From Streptomyces sp. NBC_00286 (lineage in GTDB: Bacteria > Actinomycetota > Actinomycetes > Streptomycetales > Streptomycetaceae), in the NCBI RefSeq assembly GCF_036173125.1, contig NZ_CP108054.1, positions 5,704,001 through 5,768,000 on the forward strand: a DNA stretch of 64,000 bases, read 5' to 3'. Positions 8,362-17,124 of this stretch are shown here, piece by piece (position 1 is the stretch's first letter; every line of letters starts with the position of its first letter). The notes below the pieces were generated by a model. That model saw only the letters and a list, made by a program, of their open reading frames with translations, was not told the DNA's origin and did not search any database. Both the position numbers and the translations under genes were made by a program.

Positions 8362-8473
8362 CCTGGACGTCCGCACCGTTGGCTGGGCGGTGGGCGGCCT
8401 CCAGGTTGTCCCAGTTGTCTCACAGTGCATCCTGGAAGGGTCGGTGGAACCCGGCGTAGGCGCTTTGCGTTGA
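8273..8473 (+). CDS. Small peptide gene overlapping the permease 3' end
   Basis: 66-residue candidate, MLKARSVMTAAIGAALSTVT..., preceded by a near-ideal ribosome-binding site (GAGGAG at 8262-8267, five bases before ATG). It overlaps the permease frame by 89 bp. In the overlap this frame has the expected G/C third positions while the permease frame uses rare AGA codons, which argues the small gene is real. The first ~20 residues are hydrophobic. Two cysteines are present, and a Gly-Gly (TVGWAVGG) precedes the last 24 residues. It could be an exported peptide, an immunity or accessory peptide, or a spurious ORF. The exporter lacks the C39 peptidase that would normally cut at Gly-Gly. Confidence 0.42.
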   Translation: MLKARSVMTAAIGAALSTVTSSSTRCPATDLDVRTVGWAVGGLQVVPVVSQCILEGSVEPGVGALR

Positions 8474-8536
8474 TAGCTTTAGTCGCCCGAAGCAGAACCG
8501 CCTGCATTTTCCCTTCACCCTTCAGGAGCCCGGATC

Positions 8537-9517
8537 GTGACGCTTGCCCTTGGACCAAGCTGGTTGGATCCGGACTATCTCCTCAGCACGTTCGGCATCT
8601 GGGGACTGCTCGTCATCGTCTTCGCCGAGTCGGGCCTGCTCATCGGCTTCTTCCTGCCGGGTGACTCGCTGCTGTTCACGGCGGGGCTGCTGATCGCCGA
8701 GGGCACGCTGGACTTCCCGCTGTGGGCGGCCGTCGTGCTGATCTGTGTCGCCGCGATCCTCGGCGACCAGGCGGGCTACATGTTCGGCAAGAAGGTGGGG
8801 CCCGCGCTGTTCAAGCGCCCGGACTCACGCTTCTTCAAACAGGAGAACGTGGTCAAGGCCCACGACTTCTTCGAGAAGTACGGCCCCAAGTCCCTCGTCC
8901 TGGCCCGCTTCGTGCCCATCGTGCGGACATTCACGCCGATCATCGCGGGCGTCAGCGGCATGCGATACCGCTCGTTCCTCACGTTCAACATCATCGGCGG
9001 CATCCTCTGGGGCGCGGGCGTCACGCTGCTCGGCCATTGGCTGGGCCAGATCGACTTCGTGAAGAAGAACATCGAGGCGATCCTCATCCTGATCGTCTTC
9101 CTCTCCGTACTCCCGATCATCATCGAGCTCCTGAAGGCCCGCGGTAAGTCGAAGAAGGGCGCGCAGCAGGCCCCGGAGGCGCCGCCCGCGATGGACGACG
9201 CGACGACGCAGCTGCGCGCCGTGCCACCGGTCCATGAGGACCAGAGGACGTACGGCCACGAGGGCCGCCAGGACCAGGGGGCGTACGGCCACCAGGGCCA
9301 AGGCCAGGGATACGGCCCCCAAGGCGGCCAGGGCTACCCGCAGCAGCAGCCGCAACAGCAGCCCCCGTACGGCTCGGACCAGGGCTACGGGCAGCAGCAG
9401 GGCCAGCCGCCCTACGCCGCCCAGTACCCGCAGGGCCAGCAGTACCCCCAGGGCCAGCAATATCCCCAGGGCCAGGGCTACCCGTACGGCCAGAGTCAGG
9501 ACTACCCGCAGGGCTGA
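8537..9517 (+). CDS. DedA-family membrane protein with Gln/Gly/Tyr-rich tail
   Basis: 326 residues. Residues 1-200 form a DedA/SNARE-associated domain: ESGLLIGFFLPGDSLLFTAGLL, the re-entrant-loop arginine region RFVPIVRTFTPIIAGVSGM, and several transmembrane helices. Family members are proposed lipid carriers (undecaprenyl phosphate or phospholipid flipping) needed for envelope homeostasis. From about residue 215 the protein changes to a disordered cytoplasmic tail, first Ala/Pro/Glu-rich and then repeats of GYGQQ and YPQGQ types up to the end. The GTG start has AGGAG seven bases upstream. The tail is unusual in composition and repetitive at the DNA level (9228-9516). Confidence 0.85.
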   Translation: MTLALGPSWLDPDYLLSTFGIWGLLVIVFAESGLLIGFFLPGDSLLFTAGLLIAEGTLDFPLWAAVVLICVAAILGDQAGYMFGKKVGPALFKRPDSRFFKQENVVKAHDFFEKYGPKSLVLARFVPIVRTFTPIIAGVSGMRYRSFLTFNIIGGILWGAGVTLLGHWLGQIDFVKKNIEAILILIVFLSVLPIIIELLKARGKSKKGAQQAPEAPPAMDDATTQLRAVPPVHEDQRTYGHEGRQDQGAYGHQGQGQGYGPQGGQGYPQQQPQQQPPYGSDQGYGQQQGQPPYAAQYPQGQQYPQGQQYPQGQGYPYGQSQDYPQG

Positions 9518-9540
9518 GCGGACGCGGGCAGTCCCGCGCC

Positions 9541-9625
9541 CTGAGGGGGCCGGAGGCCCCGTAAGGGGCGCGGGACTGTATCGATTTGCGGCTCCGCCGC
9601 GTGGGCGCGACCAGCCACAATGCAC
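9541..9625. repeat. Dispersed intergenic repeat, copy 1 (between convergent dedA-like and thrE-like genes)
   Basis: Contains the recurrent string ggggcgcgggactgt, then gcggctccgccgcgtggg and gcgcgaccagccacaa, which recurs near 13800, 20000-20150, 39350-39640 and 63660-64000. The first part (cggaggccccgtaaggggcg) forms a hairpin and could terminate the dedA-like gene. The rest of 9626-9693 shows no gene. Confidence 0.7.
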
Positions 9626-9693
9626 CCGCAGTCGCCAGCGAAACCGGCAGCCCCGAGCTATAAGGCGCCCGGCGCCAGAACCCGCACCCGGCG

Positions 9694-11346
9694 TCAGAAC
9701 CCTCGCGTCCGCTTCGCCGCACGCCGCCCCTCGGTCGAAACCCCCGGCAACCGCATAAACAACCGCGAAATCTCCGACCCAAGGTTCACGCCAATAGCGA
9801 TGGCCATCGCAAGCGCCGCAGCCTTGGACAGCGAGACCAGCCCGCCGTCCACGTCATTCTGGGCGATGGACAACAGCCCGAAGTACGTCGCCGAACCCGG
9901 CAGCAACGGCCCGATCGCCGCCGTCGTATACGGCAGGGCAGAAGCGAACCGGAAACGCGACAGCAACTGCCCGAACAGCCCCACTACCCCCGCAGCGACA
10001 GCCGTGGAGGCGACCGGCGACAACCCGCCCGGGTAATGCATCGCCCCGTACACCGACCAAGCCACGCCACCATTAAGGGTCACCATCAGCACGGTGGATC
10101 GTTCCTGCTGGAGCAGTACGGCGAAGGCCAGCGCCAGCAGCATCGAGGCGACGATCGCCACCACAGGCTGCTGGGAGCTGCTCACGGCGATATCCGGATC
10201 CAGCTCCGCGCCCAGCTTCACCCCGAAATACAGCGCCAGCAGAACCCCGGTGACGATGCCCACGTAGAAGTACATGACCTCCAGCAGACGCGCGGCGGCG
10301 GTGATGTAGAAGCCCGTCAGCCCGTCCTGGACGCCCGCGACCAGCGCCCGCCCTGGTAGCAGCGCGAAGAGCCCACCGGTGACCACCGCGGACGACGCCA
10401 CGTCGACGTTCGCCAGCGTGAGCGCGATACCGATCGCGGCCGGAGGCATCGCGGCCACCGTGAACTGGTAGAACTCGGGCAGACCGCGCCCCGCGCACAG
10501 CCACGCCAGCCGGTCGCCGAGCATCGCACCGAGCGCGGCGGCGACGAACACGACGGCGCCACCACCGACGAGTACGGACGCCGCGCCCGCGAGGAGCCCG
10601 GCGGCACCGGTCAGGACCCAGCCGGGATAGGGGTGCCGGTTGCGTCGTATCTCCGCGAGCCGCCGGTAGGCCTCCTCCAGGGAGACCTCGGTCTCGTCGT
10701 CGCTGATGTCGTCGACGAGCCGGTACACGGCCGCGAGCCGCGTGTAGTCGGTGGCCCGGCGGCGGACCGTCCGCGAGGCGGTGATCGGATCATCCACCAG
10801 GGATGGCTGGTACGACATGGACAGCAGCGTGAAGGTGACGTTCGGCTCGCAGCGGTCCAGGCCGTACGAGCGGCAGACGGCGAGCATCGCCGCCTCCACG
10901 TCCTCGGCGCCCTCGCCGCCCGCGAGCAGCAGTTCGCCGATACGCAGCGTCAGGTCGAGCACGCGCGGGACGGCGGGGCCGCCGTCGTCCTCCGTGCGCT
11001 GGACGGGCTCGGCGACGGGCCGGTCGGCCACCGGCATACGCAGCATCGTGCGCATCCGGTCCTGCCAGGGCACCTCCTTGGTCAGCTTGACCACGGGGAT
11101 GCCGGTCGGCGGGGTGAAGGCGGGCGCCCGGTACGTACGCGGGGCGTTGAACGCGGAGCCCGCGCGCTCGGCGGACGGCGGCTCGGGCGGCGCGAGACCC
11201 TCCGGGATCGCGAACTCCGACGTCGTATGCGACTCGTCCTCGAAGGCCGCCGCCACCCCGCTCGGCGGCGCGAACGCACTCCTCGCCTCGTCCGACTGCG
11301 GCTTACGGTCCTCCCAGTCCAGCTCGGCCACCAGCTCCCGCCCCAC
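9694..11346 (-). CDS. Threonine/serine exporter family protein (ThrE-like, fused halves)
   Basis: 550-residue membrane protein with the ThrE architecture: a cytoplasmic N-terminal domain (from about residue 125, VPRVLDLTLRIGELLLAGGEGAEDVEAA, followed by CEPNVTFT) and then about ten transmembrane helices in two bundles (ThrE plus the ThrE_2/DUF3815-like half, both in one chain). Corynebacterium ThrE exports L-threonine and L-serine using the proton gradient; the substrate here is inferred. The first ~125 residues are disordered and Pro/Ala/Glu-rich. The GTG at 11346 is the longest start; GTG at 11331 has a GGGAG closer to normal spacing and may be the real one. It is transcribed leftward after the ppa terminator, so it is probably independent. 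Confidence 0.85.
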   Translation of the reverse strand: MGRELVAELDWEDRKPQSDEARSAFAPPSGVAAAFEDESHTTSEFAIPEGLAPPEPPSAERAGSAFNAPRTYRAPAFTPPTGIPVVKLTKEVPWQDRMRTMLRMPVADRPVAEPVQRTEDDGGPAVPRVLDLTLRIGELLLAGGEGAEDVEAAMLAVCRSYGLDRCEPNVTFTLLSMSYQPSLVDDPITASRTVRRRATDYTRLAAVYRLVDDISDDETEVSLEEAYRRLAEIRRNRHPYPGWVLTGAAGLLAGAASVLVGGGAVVFVAAALGAMLGDRLAWLCAGRGLPEFYQFTVAAMPPAAIGIALTLANVDVASSAVVTGGLFALLPGRALVAGVQDGLTGFYITAAARLLEVMYFYVGIVTGVLLALYFGVKLGAELDPDIAVSSSQQPVVAIVASMLLALAFAVLLQQERSTVLMVTLNGGVAWSVYGAMHYPGGLSPVASTAVAAGVVGLFGQLLSRFRFASALPYTTAAIGPLLPGSATYFGLLSIAQNDVDGGLVSLSKAAALAMAIAIGVNLGSEISRLFMRLPGVSTEGRRAAKRTRGF

Positions 11347-11350
11347 TTCT

Positions 11351-11399
11351 CAATACGTCCGTTTCTGATACGTCCGTTCTCGTATGGGTCCCCCATACG
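11351..11399 (-). promoter_or_regulatory. Repeats in the thrE-like upstream region
   Basis: An inverted repeat CGTATGGG-N3-CCCATACG (11381-11399) and two direct copies of ATACGTCCGTT 15 bp apart (11352 and 11367) lie immediately upstream of the leftward gene. A regulator site is plausible; no promoter boxes are convincing. Confidence 0.35.
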
Positions 11400-11426
11400 C
11401 CGTATCTCTGATGTACGCCTCAGCGC

Positions 11427-11484
11427 AAGAACACACGAAAGAACACACGAACGGGCCGCGTCACCCATCGGGTCACGCGGCCCG
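11427..11484 (-). terminator. ppa: Terminator downstream of ppa
   Basis: Read leftward, CGGGCCGCGTGACCC pairs with GGGTGACGCGGCCCG (one mismatch) at 11484-11452. It is followed by a T-rich stretch made of two tandem 12-bp units (AAGAACACACGA on the plus strand, 11427-11450). It begins 19 bp after the ppa stop. Confidence 0.6.
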
Positions 11485-11502
11485 CCGGTACATCACTTGG
11501 CC

Positions 11503-11994
11503 TCAGTGGCCGCCGGTCTCCTTGAAACGCTTGTAGGAGCGCTCGATCTCGGCCTCCGCGTCCGTGCGGCCCACCCAGTTGGCGCCCTCTACGGACTTGC
11601 CGGGCTCAAGGTCCTTGTAGACCTCGAAGAAGTGCTGGATCTCCAGACGGTCGAACTCCGACACGTGGTGGATGTCACGGAGGTGCTCCACGCGCGGGTC
11701 GTGCGCGGGCACGCACAGCAGCTTGTCGTCGCCGCCGGCCTCGTCCGTCATACGGAACATGCCGATCGTGCGGCACTGGATGAGGCAGCCGGGGAAGGTC
11801 GGCTCGTCCAGGATGACGAGGGCGTCCAGCGGGTCGCCGTCCTCGCCGAGGGTGTTCTCGACGAAGCCATAGTCGGCCGGGTAGCTGGTCGAGGTGAAGA
11901 GTCGACGGTCCAGGCGGATCCGACCGGTCTCGTGGTCCACCTCGTACTTGTTCCGCGAACCCTTCGGAATCTCGATCGTGACGTCGAACTCCAC
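11503..11994 (-). CDS. ppa: Inorganic pyrophosphatase
   Basis: 163-residue soluble family I pyrophosphatase that hydrolyses PPi to phosphate and pulls biosynthetic reactions forward. The hallmark acidic cluster is present ([21 protein letters not shown], with the Mg-binding aspartates), as are the N-terminal [11 protein letters not shown] and the late [14 protein letters not shown] start at GTG 11994 ([12 protein letters not shown]) because GGAGGAG sits six bases upstream; the frame remains open to an ATG at 12018, but that would place the ribosome-binding site inside the protein. It is divergent from dacB with a short shared intergenic region. Confidence 0.95.
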   Translation of the reverse strand: MEFDVTIEIPKGSRNKYEVDHETGRIRLDRRLFTSTSYPADYGFVENTLGEDGDPLDALVILDEPTFPGCLIQCRTIGMFRMTDEAGGDDKLLCVPAHDPRVEHLRDIHHVSEFDRLEIQHFFEVYKDLEPGKSVEGANWVGRTDAEAEIERSYKRFKETGGH

Positions 11995-12079
11995 CGGTGG
12001 CTCCTCCATGATCAACACATACGTCTGGTGGTTAAGTGTCCCTCACGCAGGTGTGTGATCGCGAAAGGGGTTGGTGTCC

Positions 12080-13708
12080 GTGCCGGAGCTGAAGGCTTGG
12101 CGGGCCGCGCGACCGCATGTGGAGCGGTTCGCGCGGGCCGTGCGGCCGTGGCTGGTACGGGCCTTGGAGACCGTGAGGCCGTGGCTCGTACGGGCCGTGG
12201 AAGCCGTCAGGCGGTCGCTCGTACAAGCCTTGGGGGCGGTGCGACCGTGGTTCGCACGGTTGACCACCGTGCAGTTCACGGCGGGCGCCGCCCTCCTCGG
12301 CCTCGCACTCGCGGCAACCGTGGTGACCGCGGCCGGCCCTTGGGACTCCAGCGGTCAGCGTACGGCCGAGCGGGACTTTGCGGCGTCGCGGGAGGTGGCA
12401 GGTGGCGCAGATCACGGCACCGGATCCGGCCCTGGATCCGGTACGGCTCCGAAGGCGCCGCGTCCCGCACCCAGCGCCCCCTCTGTACTCGCGGGACTCG
12501 GGGGCACGACCGGCTCCGTTTCCGCGCCTGCCGAGAAGGCTCTCGGCGACGTCCTCGGCCCGCTGCTCGACGACTCGTCGCTGGGTTCGGAACGTACGGC
12601 CGCGGTCGTCGACGTGGCCACCGGCAAGCAGCTGTACGGCAGGGCCGCGGACGAAGCGCTGACACCGGCCTCCACCACGAAGATCGCCACCGCCGTCGCG
12701 GCACTTTCCGCCGCGGGCGCCGACCACCGCATCGCGACCCGCACGGCCCTCGAACCCGGCACCAAGGAACTTGTCCTCGTCGGCGGCGGCGACCCCACCC
12801 TGACCGCCCGCGAGGAAGCGAACGGCAATGCCAGCCTGCGTACGCTCGCCGACAAGACCGCCGACGCCCTCAAGGCCCGCAAGCTGGACGCGGTGACGCT
12901 CTCGTACGACACGACGCTGTACGACGGCCCCGCTCTGCACCCCATCGGCCCCGACAACGCCAACCTCGCGCCGGTCACCGCCCTGATGACCGACGAGGGC
13001 CGCCTCGACGACTCGTCCTCCGGCCCCGCGGACCGCAGCAGGGACCCGGCGGCGGACGCGGCCCGCCAGTTCGCGGCCCTCCTGAACGACCGCGGCATCA
13101 AGACCAAGTCCCCCGGCCCCTCCAAGGCGACGGGCCGCGCGGAGACGCTCGCGAAGGTCGAGTCCCCGCCCCTGTCCGCCCTGGTCGAGCGGATGCTGAC
13201 CAACAGCGACAACGACATCGCCGAGGCCCTGGCCCGCCAGACCGCACTAGCCTCTGGCGAACAGGCCAGCTTCGAAGGCGCCTCGGCGGCGATCCGTACG
13301 CAGCTGAAGAAGCTCGAACTCCCCCTGGAAGGCGTCAAGTTCGCAGACGGCAGCGGCCTGGACCGAGCCGACCGCCTCACCGCGAACCTCCTCACAGCCC
13401 TCCTCGCCAAGGCAGCCGCCCCCGACCACCCCGAACTCCGCCCCGCCCTGACCGGCCTCCCAGTAGCAGGCTTCACCGGCACCCTCCGCAACCGCTACAC
13501 GGACCAGCCCGGCACAGGAGTCGTAAGAGCAAAGACGGGCACGCTGACAGGCGTACATGCCTTGGCCGGCACGGTGGTGGACTCCGAGGGCCGCCTACTG
13601 GCCTTCGCTTTCCTGACCTCTTCGGACCACCCAACGGACCCGGCAACAACGCAAAAGGCGCTGGACGGCGCGGCTTCGGCACTGGCGAACTGCGGCTGCG
13701 GCGCGTGA
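12080..13708 (+). CDS. dacB: D-alanyl-D-alanine carboxypeptidase/endopeptidase (PBP4, peptidase S13)
   Basis: About 542 residues, membrane-anchored, acting outside the cell to trim peptidoglycan peptides. The three penicillin-binding motifs are clear: SxxK in TPASTTKIATA (about residue 197), SxN as SDN in MLTNSDNDIAEA (about 375), and KTG in VRAKTGTLTG (about 484). One transmembrane anchor (LLGLALAATVVTAAG, about 73-87) follows an unusual cytoplasmic N-terminus made of five 11-residue units (residues 10-60, consensus A-V-R-P-W-L-V-R-A-L-E). AAAGGGG at 12064-12070 fits the GTG at 12080 or 12074; TTG 12071 is the longest option. A strong hairpin follows the gene. Confidence 0.9.
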   Translation: MPELKAWRAARPHVERFARAVRPWLVRALETVRPWLVRAVEAVRRSLVQALGAVRPWFARLTTVQFTAGAALLGLALAATVVTAAGPWDSSGQRTAERDFAASREVAGGADHGTGSGPGSGTAPKAPRPAPSAPSVLAGLGGTTGSVSAPAEKALGDVLGPLLDDSSLGSERTAAVVDVATGKQLYGRAADEALTPASTTKIATAVAALSAAGADHRIATRTALEPGTKELVLVGGGDPTLTAREEANGNASLRTLADKTADALKARKLDAVTLSYDTTLYDGPALHPIGPDNANLAPVTALMTDEGRLDDSSSGPADRSRDPAADAARQFAALLNDRGIKTKSPGPSKATGRAETLAKVESPPLSALVERMLTNSDNDIAEALARQTALASGEQASFEGASAAIRTQLKKLELPLEGVKFADGSGLDRADRLTANLLTALLAKAAAPDHPELRPALTGLPVAGFTGTLRNRYTDQPGTGVVRAKTGTLTGVHALAGTVVDSEGRLLAFAFLTSSDHPTDPATTQKALDGAASALANCGCGA

Positions 13709-13769
13709 GGGGGCTTGCGGCCTGAGGGGGCTTGCGGCGCGTGACGGGGCTGTGGCGCTGACGCGACTA

Positions 13770-13809
13770 CGCCCTTGAAAGGGGGCCGCAGGCCCTCCTT
13801 TCAAGGGCG
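13770..13809 (+). terminator. Long hairpin after dacB, part of dispersed repeat copy 2
   Basis: CGCCCTTGAAAGG pairs perfectly with CCTTTCAAGGGCG, and the interior GGGCC/GGCCC extends the stem with a one-base bulge. The following sequence to about 13850 (gcgcggggaactgcgcgcccagccacac) is a diverged copy of the dispersed intergenic repeat. The rest of 13709-13905 has no gene. Confidence 0.65.
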
Positions 13810-13918
13810 CGGGGAACTGCGCGCCCAGCCACACACAACCCGCAGCCGAGCTGCAACAGGAACCCCCACGAACCCCACACTCTGCACCCAGCGGCAGCGC
13901 TCACGTACGGTTGAGGGC

Positions 13919-15046
13919 ATGACGAGCATCGGTGGTGCCGAGATGGTCGACTGGAATCTCGCGGTGGCGACCGCGACCCGGCTCGTAAGGCCGGGTCCAG
14001 AGGTGAGTCGCGACGAGGCCAGGGCCGTCGTCGCGGAGCTGCGCCGGCATGCGAAAGCGTCGGAGCAGCACGTACGCGAGTACACGCAGATGGGCAGCGA
14101 GGACCTGCGTGACACCCCGATCCTCGTCGTCGACCGCCCGGGCTGGGTCCGGGCGAACGTCGCCGGGTTCAGGGAAATCCTGAAACCGCTGCTCGACAAG
14201 ATGCAGGAACGTCGCGGCAGCTCGCCGGGCGGAGCCGTCCTCGGCGCCGTAGGCGGCAAGGTCACCGGCGTAGAGCTGGGCATGCTCCTGTCGTTCCTGG
14301 CCTCCAGGGTGCTCGGCCAGTACGAGACCTTCGCCCCGGCGACCCGCGAACTCCCGGCAGGGGAGAACGGCGGCGGCAGGCTGCTCCTGGTCGCCCCGAA
14401 CATCGTGCACGTGGAGCGCGAACTCGACGTGCAGCCCCACGACTTCAGGCTTTGGGTCTGTCTGCACGAGGAGACGCACCGGACGCAGTTCACGGCCGTG
14501 CCCTGGCTGCGCGACCACCTCGAGGGCGAGATCCAGTCTTTCCTGGAGGAGACCGAGGTCGATCCCATGACGGTCCTCGAGCGCATCCGGGAGGCCGCGC
14601 AGACGCTCGCCGGCAGCCGGCCCGAGGGCGAGGAGGGCGACGACGGCGGACGGTCCCTCGTCGAGATCGTCCAGACGCCCGCCCAGCGCGAGATCCTCGG
14701 TCGGCTGACCGCTGTGATGTCCCTTCTGGAGGGCCACGCGGACTTCGTGATGGACGGCGTGGGGCCCGCCGTGGTCCCGTCCGTCGCCGAGATCCGCGAG
14801 AAGTTCCAGCAGCGCCGCCAGCGCGGCGCCTCCCGCCTCGACCTGGCGCTGCGCAAGCTGCTCGGCCTTGACGCCAAGCTGCGCCAGTACCGGGACGGGG
14901 AGCGTTTCGTACGGGCGGTCGTGGACCAGGTCGGCATGGAGGGGTTCAACCGCGTGTGGACCTCGCCGAACACGCTCCCCACCAAGTCGGAGATCTCCAA
15001 ACCGGCGGATTGGGTTGCGCGGGTGCACCGCAAGGCAGAGTCGTGA
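13919..15046 (+). CDS. Zinc-dependent metalloprotease-like protein (DUF2342 / F420-associated family)
   Basis: 375-residue actinobacterial protein of the family annotated as coenzyme F420 biosynthesis-associated (DUF2342). A thermolysin-like zinc site is readable: HEETH at about residue 183 (WVCLHEETHRTQF), and a downstream EGHADFVMD (about 271) supplying the third ligand. Cytoplasmic: no signal peptide or membrane helix. The substrate is unknown, and the F420 link is a phylogenetic label, not shown here. TACGGT at 13906-13911 lies seven bases before the ATG, so the transcript may be leaderless; the frame is open further upstream through the repeat but lacks a start signal. It precedes tilS with a 172-bp gap. 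Confidence 0.82.
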   Translation: MTSIGGAEMVDWNLAVATATRLVRPGPEVSRDEARAVVAELRRHAKASEQHVREYTQMGSEDLRDTPILVVDRPGWVRANVAGFREILKPLLDKMQERRGSSPGGAVLGAVGGKVTGVELGMLLSFLASRVLGQYETFAPATRELPAGENGGGRLLLVAPNIVHVERELDVQPHDFRLWVCLHEETHRTQFTAVPWLRDHLEGEIQSFLEETEVDPMTVLERIREAAQTLAGSRPEGEEGDDGGRSLVEIVQTPAQREILGRLTAVMSLLEGHADFVMDGVGPAVVPSVAEIREKFQQRRQRGASRLDLALRKLLGLDAKLRQYRDGERFVRAVVDQVGMEGFNRVWTSPNTLPTKSEISKPADWVARVHRKAES

Positions 15047-15218
15047 ACTGAATCCGGCCGAGGGCAGGTGAGCGCCCCCGCTATCACCCGTCCGAGGGAC
15101 CGTGGGGCATGGGTAGGCGTGCAATGCTCGGGGAACGGCCCGTTTCTGTCACCATCTAGGCACTCTGCGTGACCGAAGATCGGGCTCACCCCCGACAATT
15201 TCATGAAGGGAACCGGAC

Positions 15219-16280
15219 ATGGGTCCCCATCCAGCGGTCGCGGCGATACGCCTGGCGGTCCGCCGCGTCCTCCACGAGATCCTCCACGACGTCCTCACCG
15301 ACCACACGCCCGCCCACCCCGACACTGAGCGCTCCGACACCGCGCACGAGCAGTCGCCCCCGCCGCTCGTGCTCGTGGCATGCTCCGGCGGCGCCGACTC
15401 CATGGCGCTCGCCTCCGCCCTCGCCTTCGAAGCCCGCAAGCTCGGCATCCGCGCCGGTGGCATCACCGTTGACCACGGTCTGCAGCCCGGCTCCGATCTG
15501 CGCGCAGCCGAAGTCGTCGTAAGACTCACCGAACTCGGCCTTGACCCCGTCGAGTCCATCGGTGTCTCCGTAGGCCGGGAGGGAGGGCCCGAGGCCGCCG
15601 CCCGGGACGCGCGGTACGCCGCTCTGGACGCCGCCGCCGAGCGCCACGGCGCCGCCGCGGTCCTGCTCGGCCACACCCGTGACGACCAGGCCGAGACCGT
15701 ACTGCTCGGACTCGCCCGCGGCTCCGGCATCCGCTCCCTCTCCGGCATGGCCGCTGTCTCCGGAGGCCCGGGAGCCGCCCGCCGCTACCGCCGCCCCTTC
15801 CTGCAGCTCGACCGGCACACCGCCCGCAAGGCCTGCATGGTCCAGTCGCTCCCCGTCTGGGAAGACCCGCACAACTCCGACCCGGCCTATACGAGGTCAC
15901 GCCTGCGCCACGAGGGCCTGCCCGCCCTGGAGAAGGCGCTCGGCAAGGGCGTCGTCGAAGCCCTCGCCCGTACGGCACAGTTGTCCCGCGACGACGCCGA
16001 CGCCCTCGACGCGTGGGCCCGCCAGGCCGAGGCCTCCGTCCGGGACGCCGCCGGCCTCCTGGAGTGCGCCAAGCTGTACGCGCTGCCGCCCGCCGTGCGC
16101 CGCCGGATCCTGCGCCGCGCCGCCATCGAGGCCGGGGCGCCCGCCGGTTCACTGTTCGCCCGGCACATCGAGGAGATCGACCGGCTGATCACCGGCTGGC
16201 GCGGCCAGGGAGCCATCAACCTGCCGGGCAAAGTCGTCGCCCAACGGCAGGGTGGCAGACTGGTGATTCGGCAAGGCTGA
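15219..16280 (+). CDS. tilS: tRNA(Ile)-lysidine synthase
   Basis: 353 residues. It converts the wobble C34 of tRNA-Ile(CAU) to lysidine using ATP and lysine, so the tRNA reads AUA. The N-type PP-loop SGGADS ([14 protein letters not shown], about residue 56) and [15 protein letters not shown] are diagnostic, followed by the TilS substrate-binding domain ([23 protein letters not shown]). The N-terminus carries a ~40-residue extension with a His/Asp/Pro-rich stretch before the PP-loop. AAGGGAA precedes the ATG. The downstream hpt gene is 79 bp away, and the tilS-hpt-ftsH order is conserved in many Gram-positive bacteria. Confidence 0.93.
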   Translation: MGPHPAVAAIRLAVRRVLHEILHDVLTDHTPAHPDTERSDTAHEQSPPPLVLVACSGGADSMALASALAFEARKLGIRAGGITVDHGLQPGSDLRAAEVVVRLTELGLDPVESIGVSVGREGGPEAAARDARYAALDAAAERHGAAAVLLGHTRDDQAETVLLGLARGSGIRSLSGMAAVSGGPGAARRYRRPFLQLDRHTARKACMVQSLPVWEDPHNSDPAYTRSRLRHEGLPALEKALGKGVVEALARTAQLSRDDADALDAWARQAEASVRDAAGLLECAKLYALPPAVRRRILRRAAIEAGAPAGSLFARHIEEIDRLITGWRGQGAINLPGKVVAQRQGGRLVIRQG

Positions 16281-16359
16281 ATGCGGGCCTTCCGCCGGTC
16301 CCTTGCGGGGGCCGTGGGCGGCCCGAGTGGCCGCCATACATGCGGGACGACCGAAAGTG

Positions 16360-16920
16360 ATGCGGGTGGACGCGAAAGACATGGGCACCGATCTCAAGTC
16401 GGTGCTCATCACCAAGGAAGAGATCGACGCGAAGCTGGCCGAGCTGGCCGCGAAGATCGACGCGGAGTACGCGGGCAAGGACCTGCTGCTCGTCGGAGTT
16501 CTCAAGGGCGCCGTGATGGTCATGGCGGACCTGGCGCGCGCTCTGTCCACCCCCGTCACCATGGACTGGATGGCCGTGTCCTCGTACGGCGCGGGTACGC
16601 AGTCCTCCGGCGTCGTGCGGATCCTGAAGGACCTCGACACCGACATCAAGGGCAAGCACGTCCTGATCGTCGAGGACATCATCGACTCCGGTCTGACGCT
16701 GTCCTGGCTGATCTCCAACCTCGGCTCGCGCGAGCCCGCCTCGCTCAAGGTGTGCACGCTGCTGCGCAAGCCGGAGGCCGCCAAGGTCGCGATCGACGTG
16801 GAGTGGGCCGGCTTCGACATCCCGAACGAGTTTGTCGTGGGCTACGGCCTCGACTACGCGGAGAAGTACCGGAATCTGCCGTTCGTCGGTACGCTCGCGC
16901 CTCATGTCTACGGTGGCTGA
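16360..16920 (+). CDS. hpt: Hypoxanthine phosphoribosyltransferase
   Basis: 186-residue purine-salvage enzyme that makes IMP (and probably GMP) from hypoxanthine/guanine and PRPP. The PRPP-binding loop [17 protein letters not shown] (about residues 101-117) and the [18 protein letters not shown] segment identify it, with [17 protein letters not shown] near the C-terminus. Starts are ambiguous: GTG 16357 directly precedes ATG 16360 and the ribosome-binding site is weak (CCGAAAG); ATG 16381 is a shorter option. Two hairpins follow the stop. Confidence 0.93.
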   Translation: MRVDAKDMGTDLKSVLITKEEIDAKLAELAAKIDAEYAGKDLLLVGVLKGAVMVMADLARALSTPVTMDWMAVSSYGAGTQSSGVVRILKDLDTDIKGKHVLIVEDIIDSGLTLSWLISNLGSREPASLKVCTLLRKPEAAKVAIDVEWAGFDIPNEFVVGYGLDYAEKYRNLPFVGTLAPHVYGG

Positions 16921-16922
16921 GG

Positions 16923-16989
16923 CACTCTCGTAGAGAGTGGCGAACCCCACGCTCCATGTGAAGACGGGCCGGGAACCCTTGCGGGTTCC
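16923..16989 (+). terminator. Two hairpins after hpt
   Basis: CACTCTC-GTA-GAGAGTG (16923-16939) begins three bases after the hpt stop. GGAACCC-TTGC-GGGTTCC (16972-16989) follows. Both stems are perfect. Together they are a likely tandem terminator before ftsH. Confidence 0.6.
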
Positions 16990-17124
16990 GCGCCGTTGGA
17001 GCATGCGTAGACGGGTTTGTCAGCCGGACCGTGCGGCTTCGGGTGACAATGCTGGGGTACCGTCAAAAACAGTCTTATCAAACTCACTATGGCAGGAGGG
17101 ACGGGGCGGCACCGCTCCGTATGG

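Noticed and set aside
10633..13725. A 1030-residue plus-strand open frame
   Set aside because: It runs antisense through the thrE-like gene and ppa, then out of frame through dacB; its translation is Arg/Gly/Pro/Ala-biased shadow sequence with no domain.
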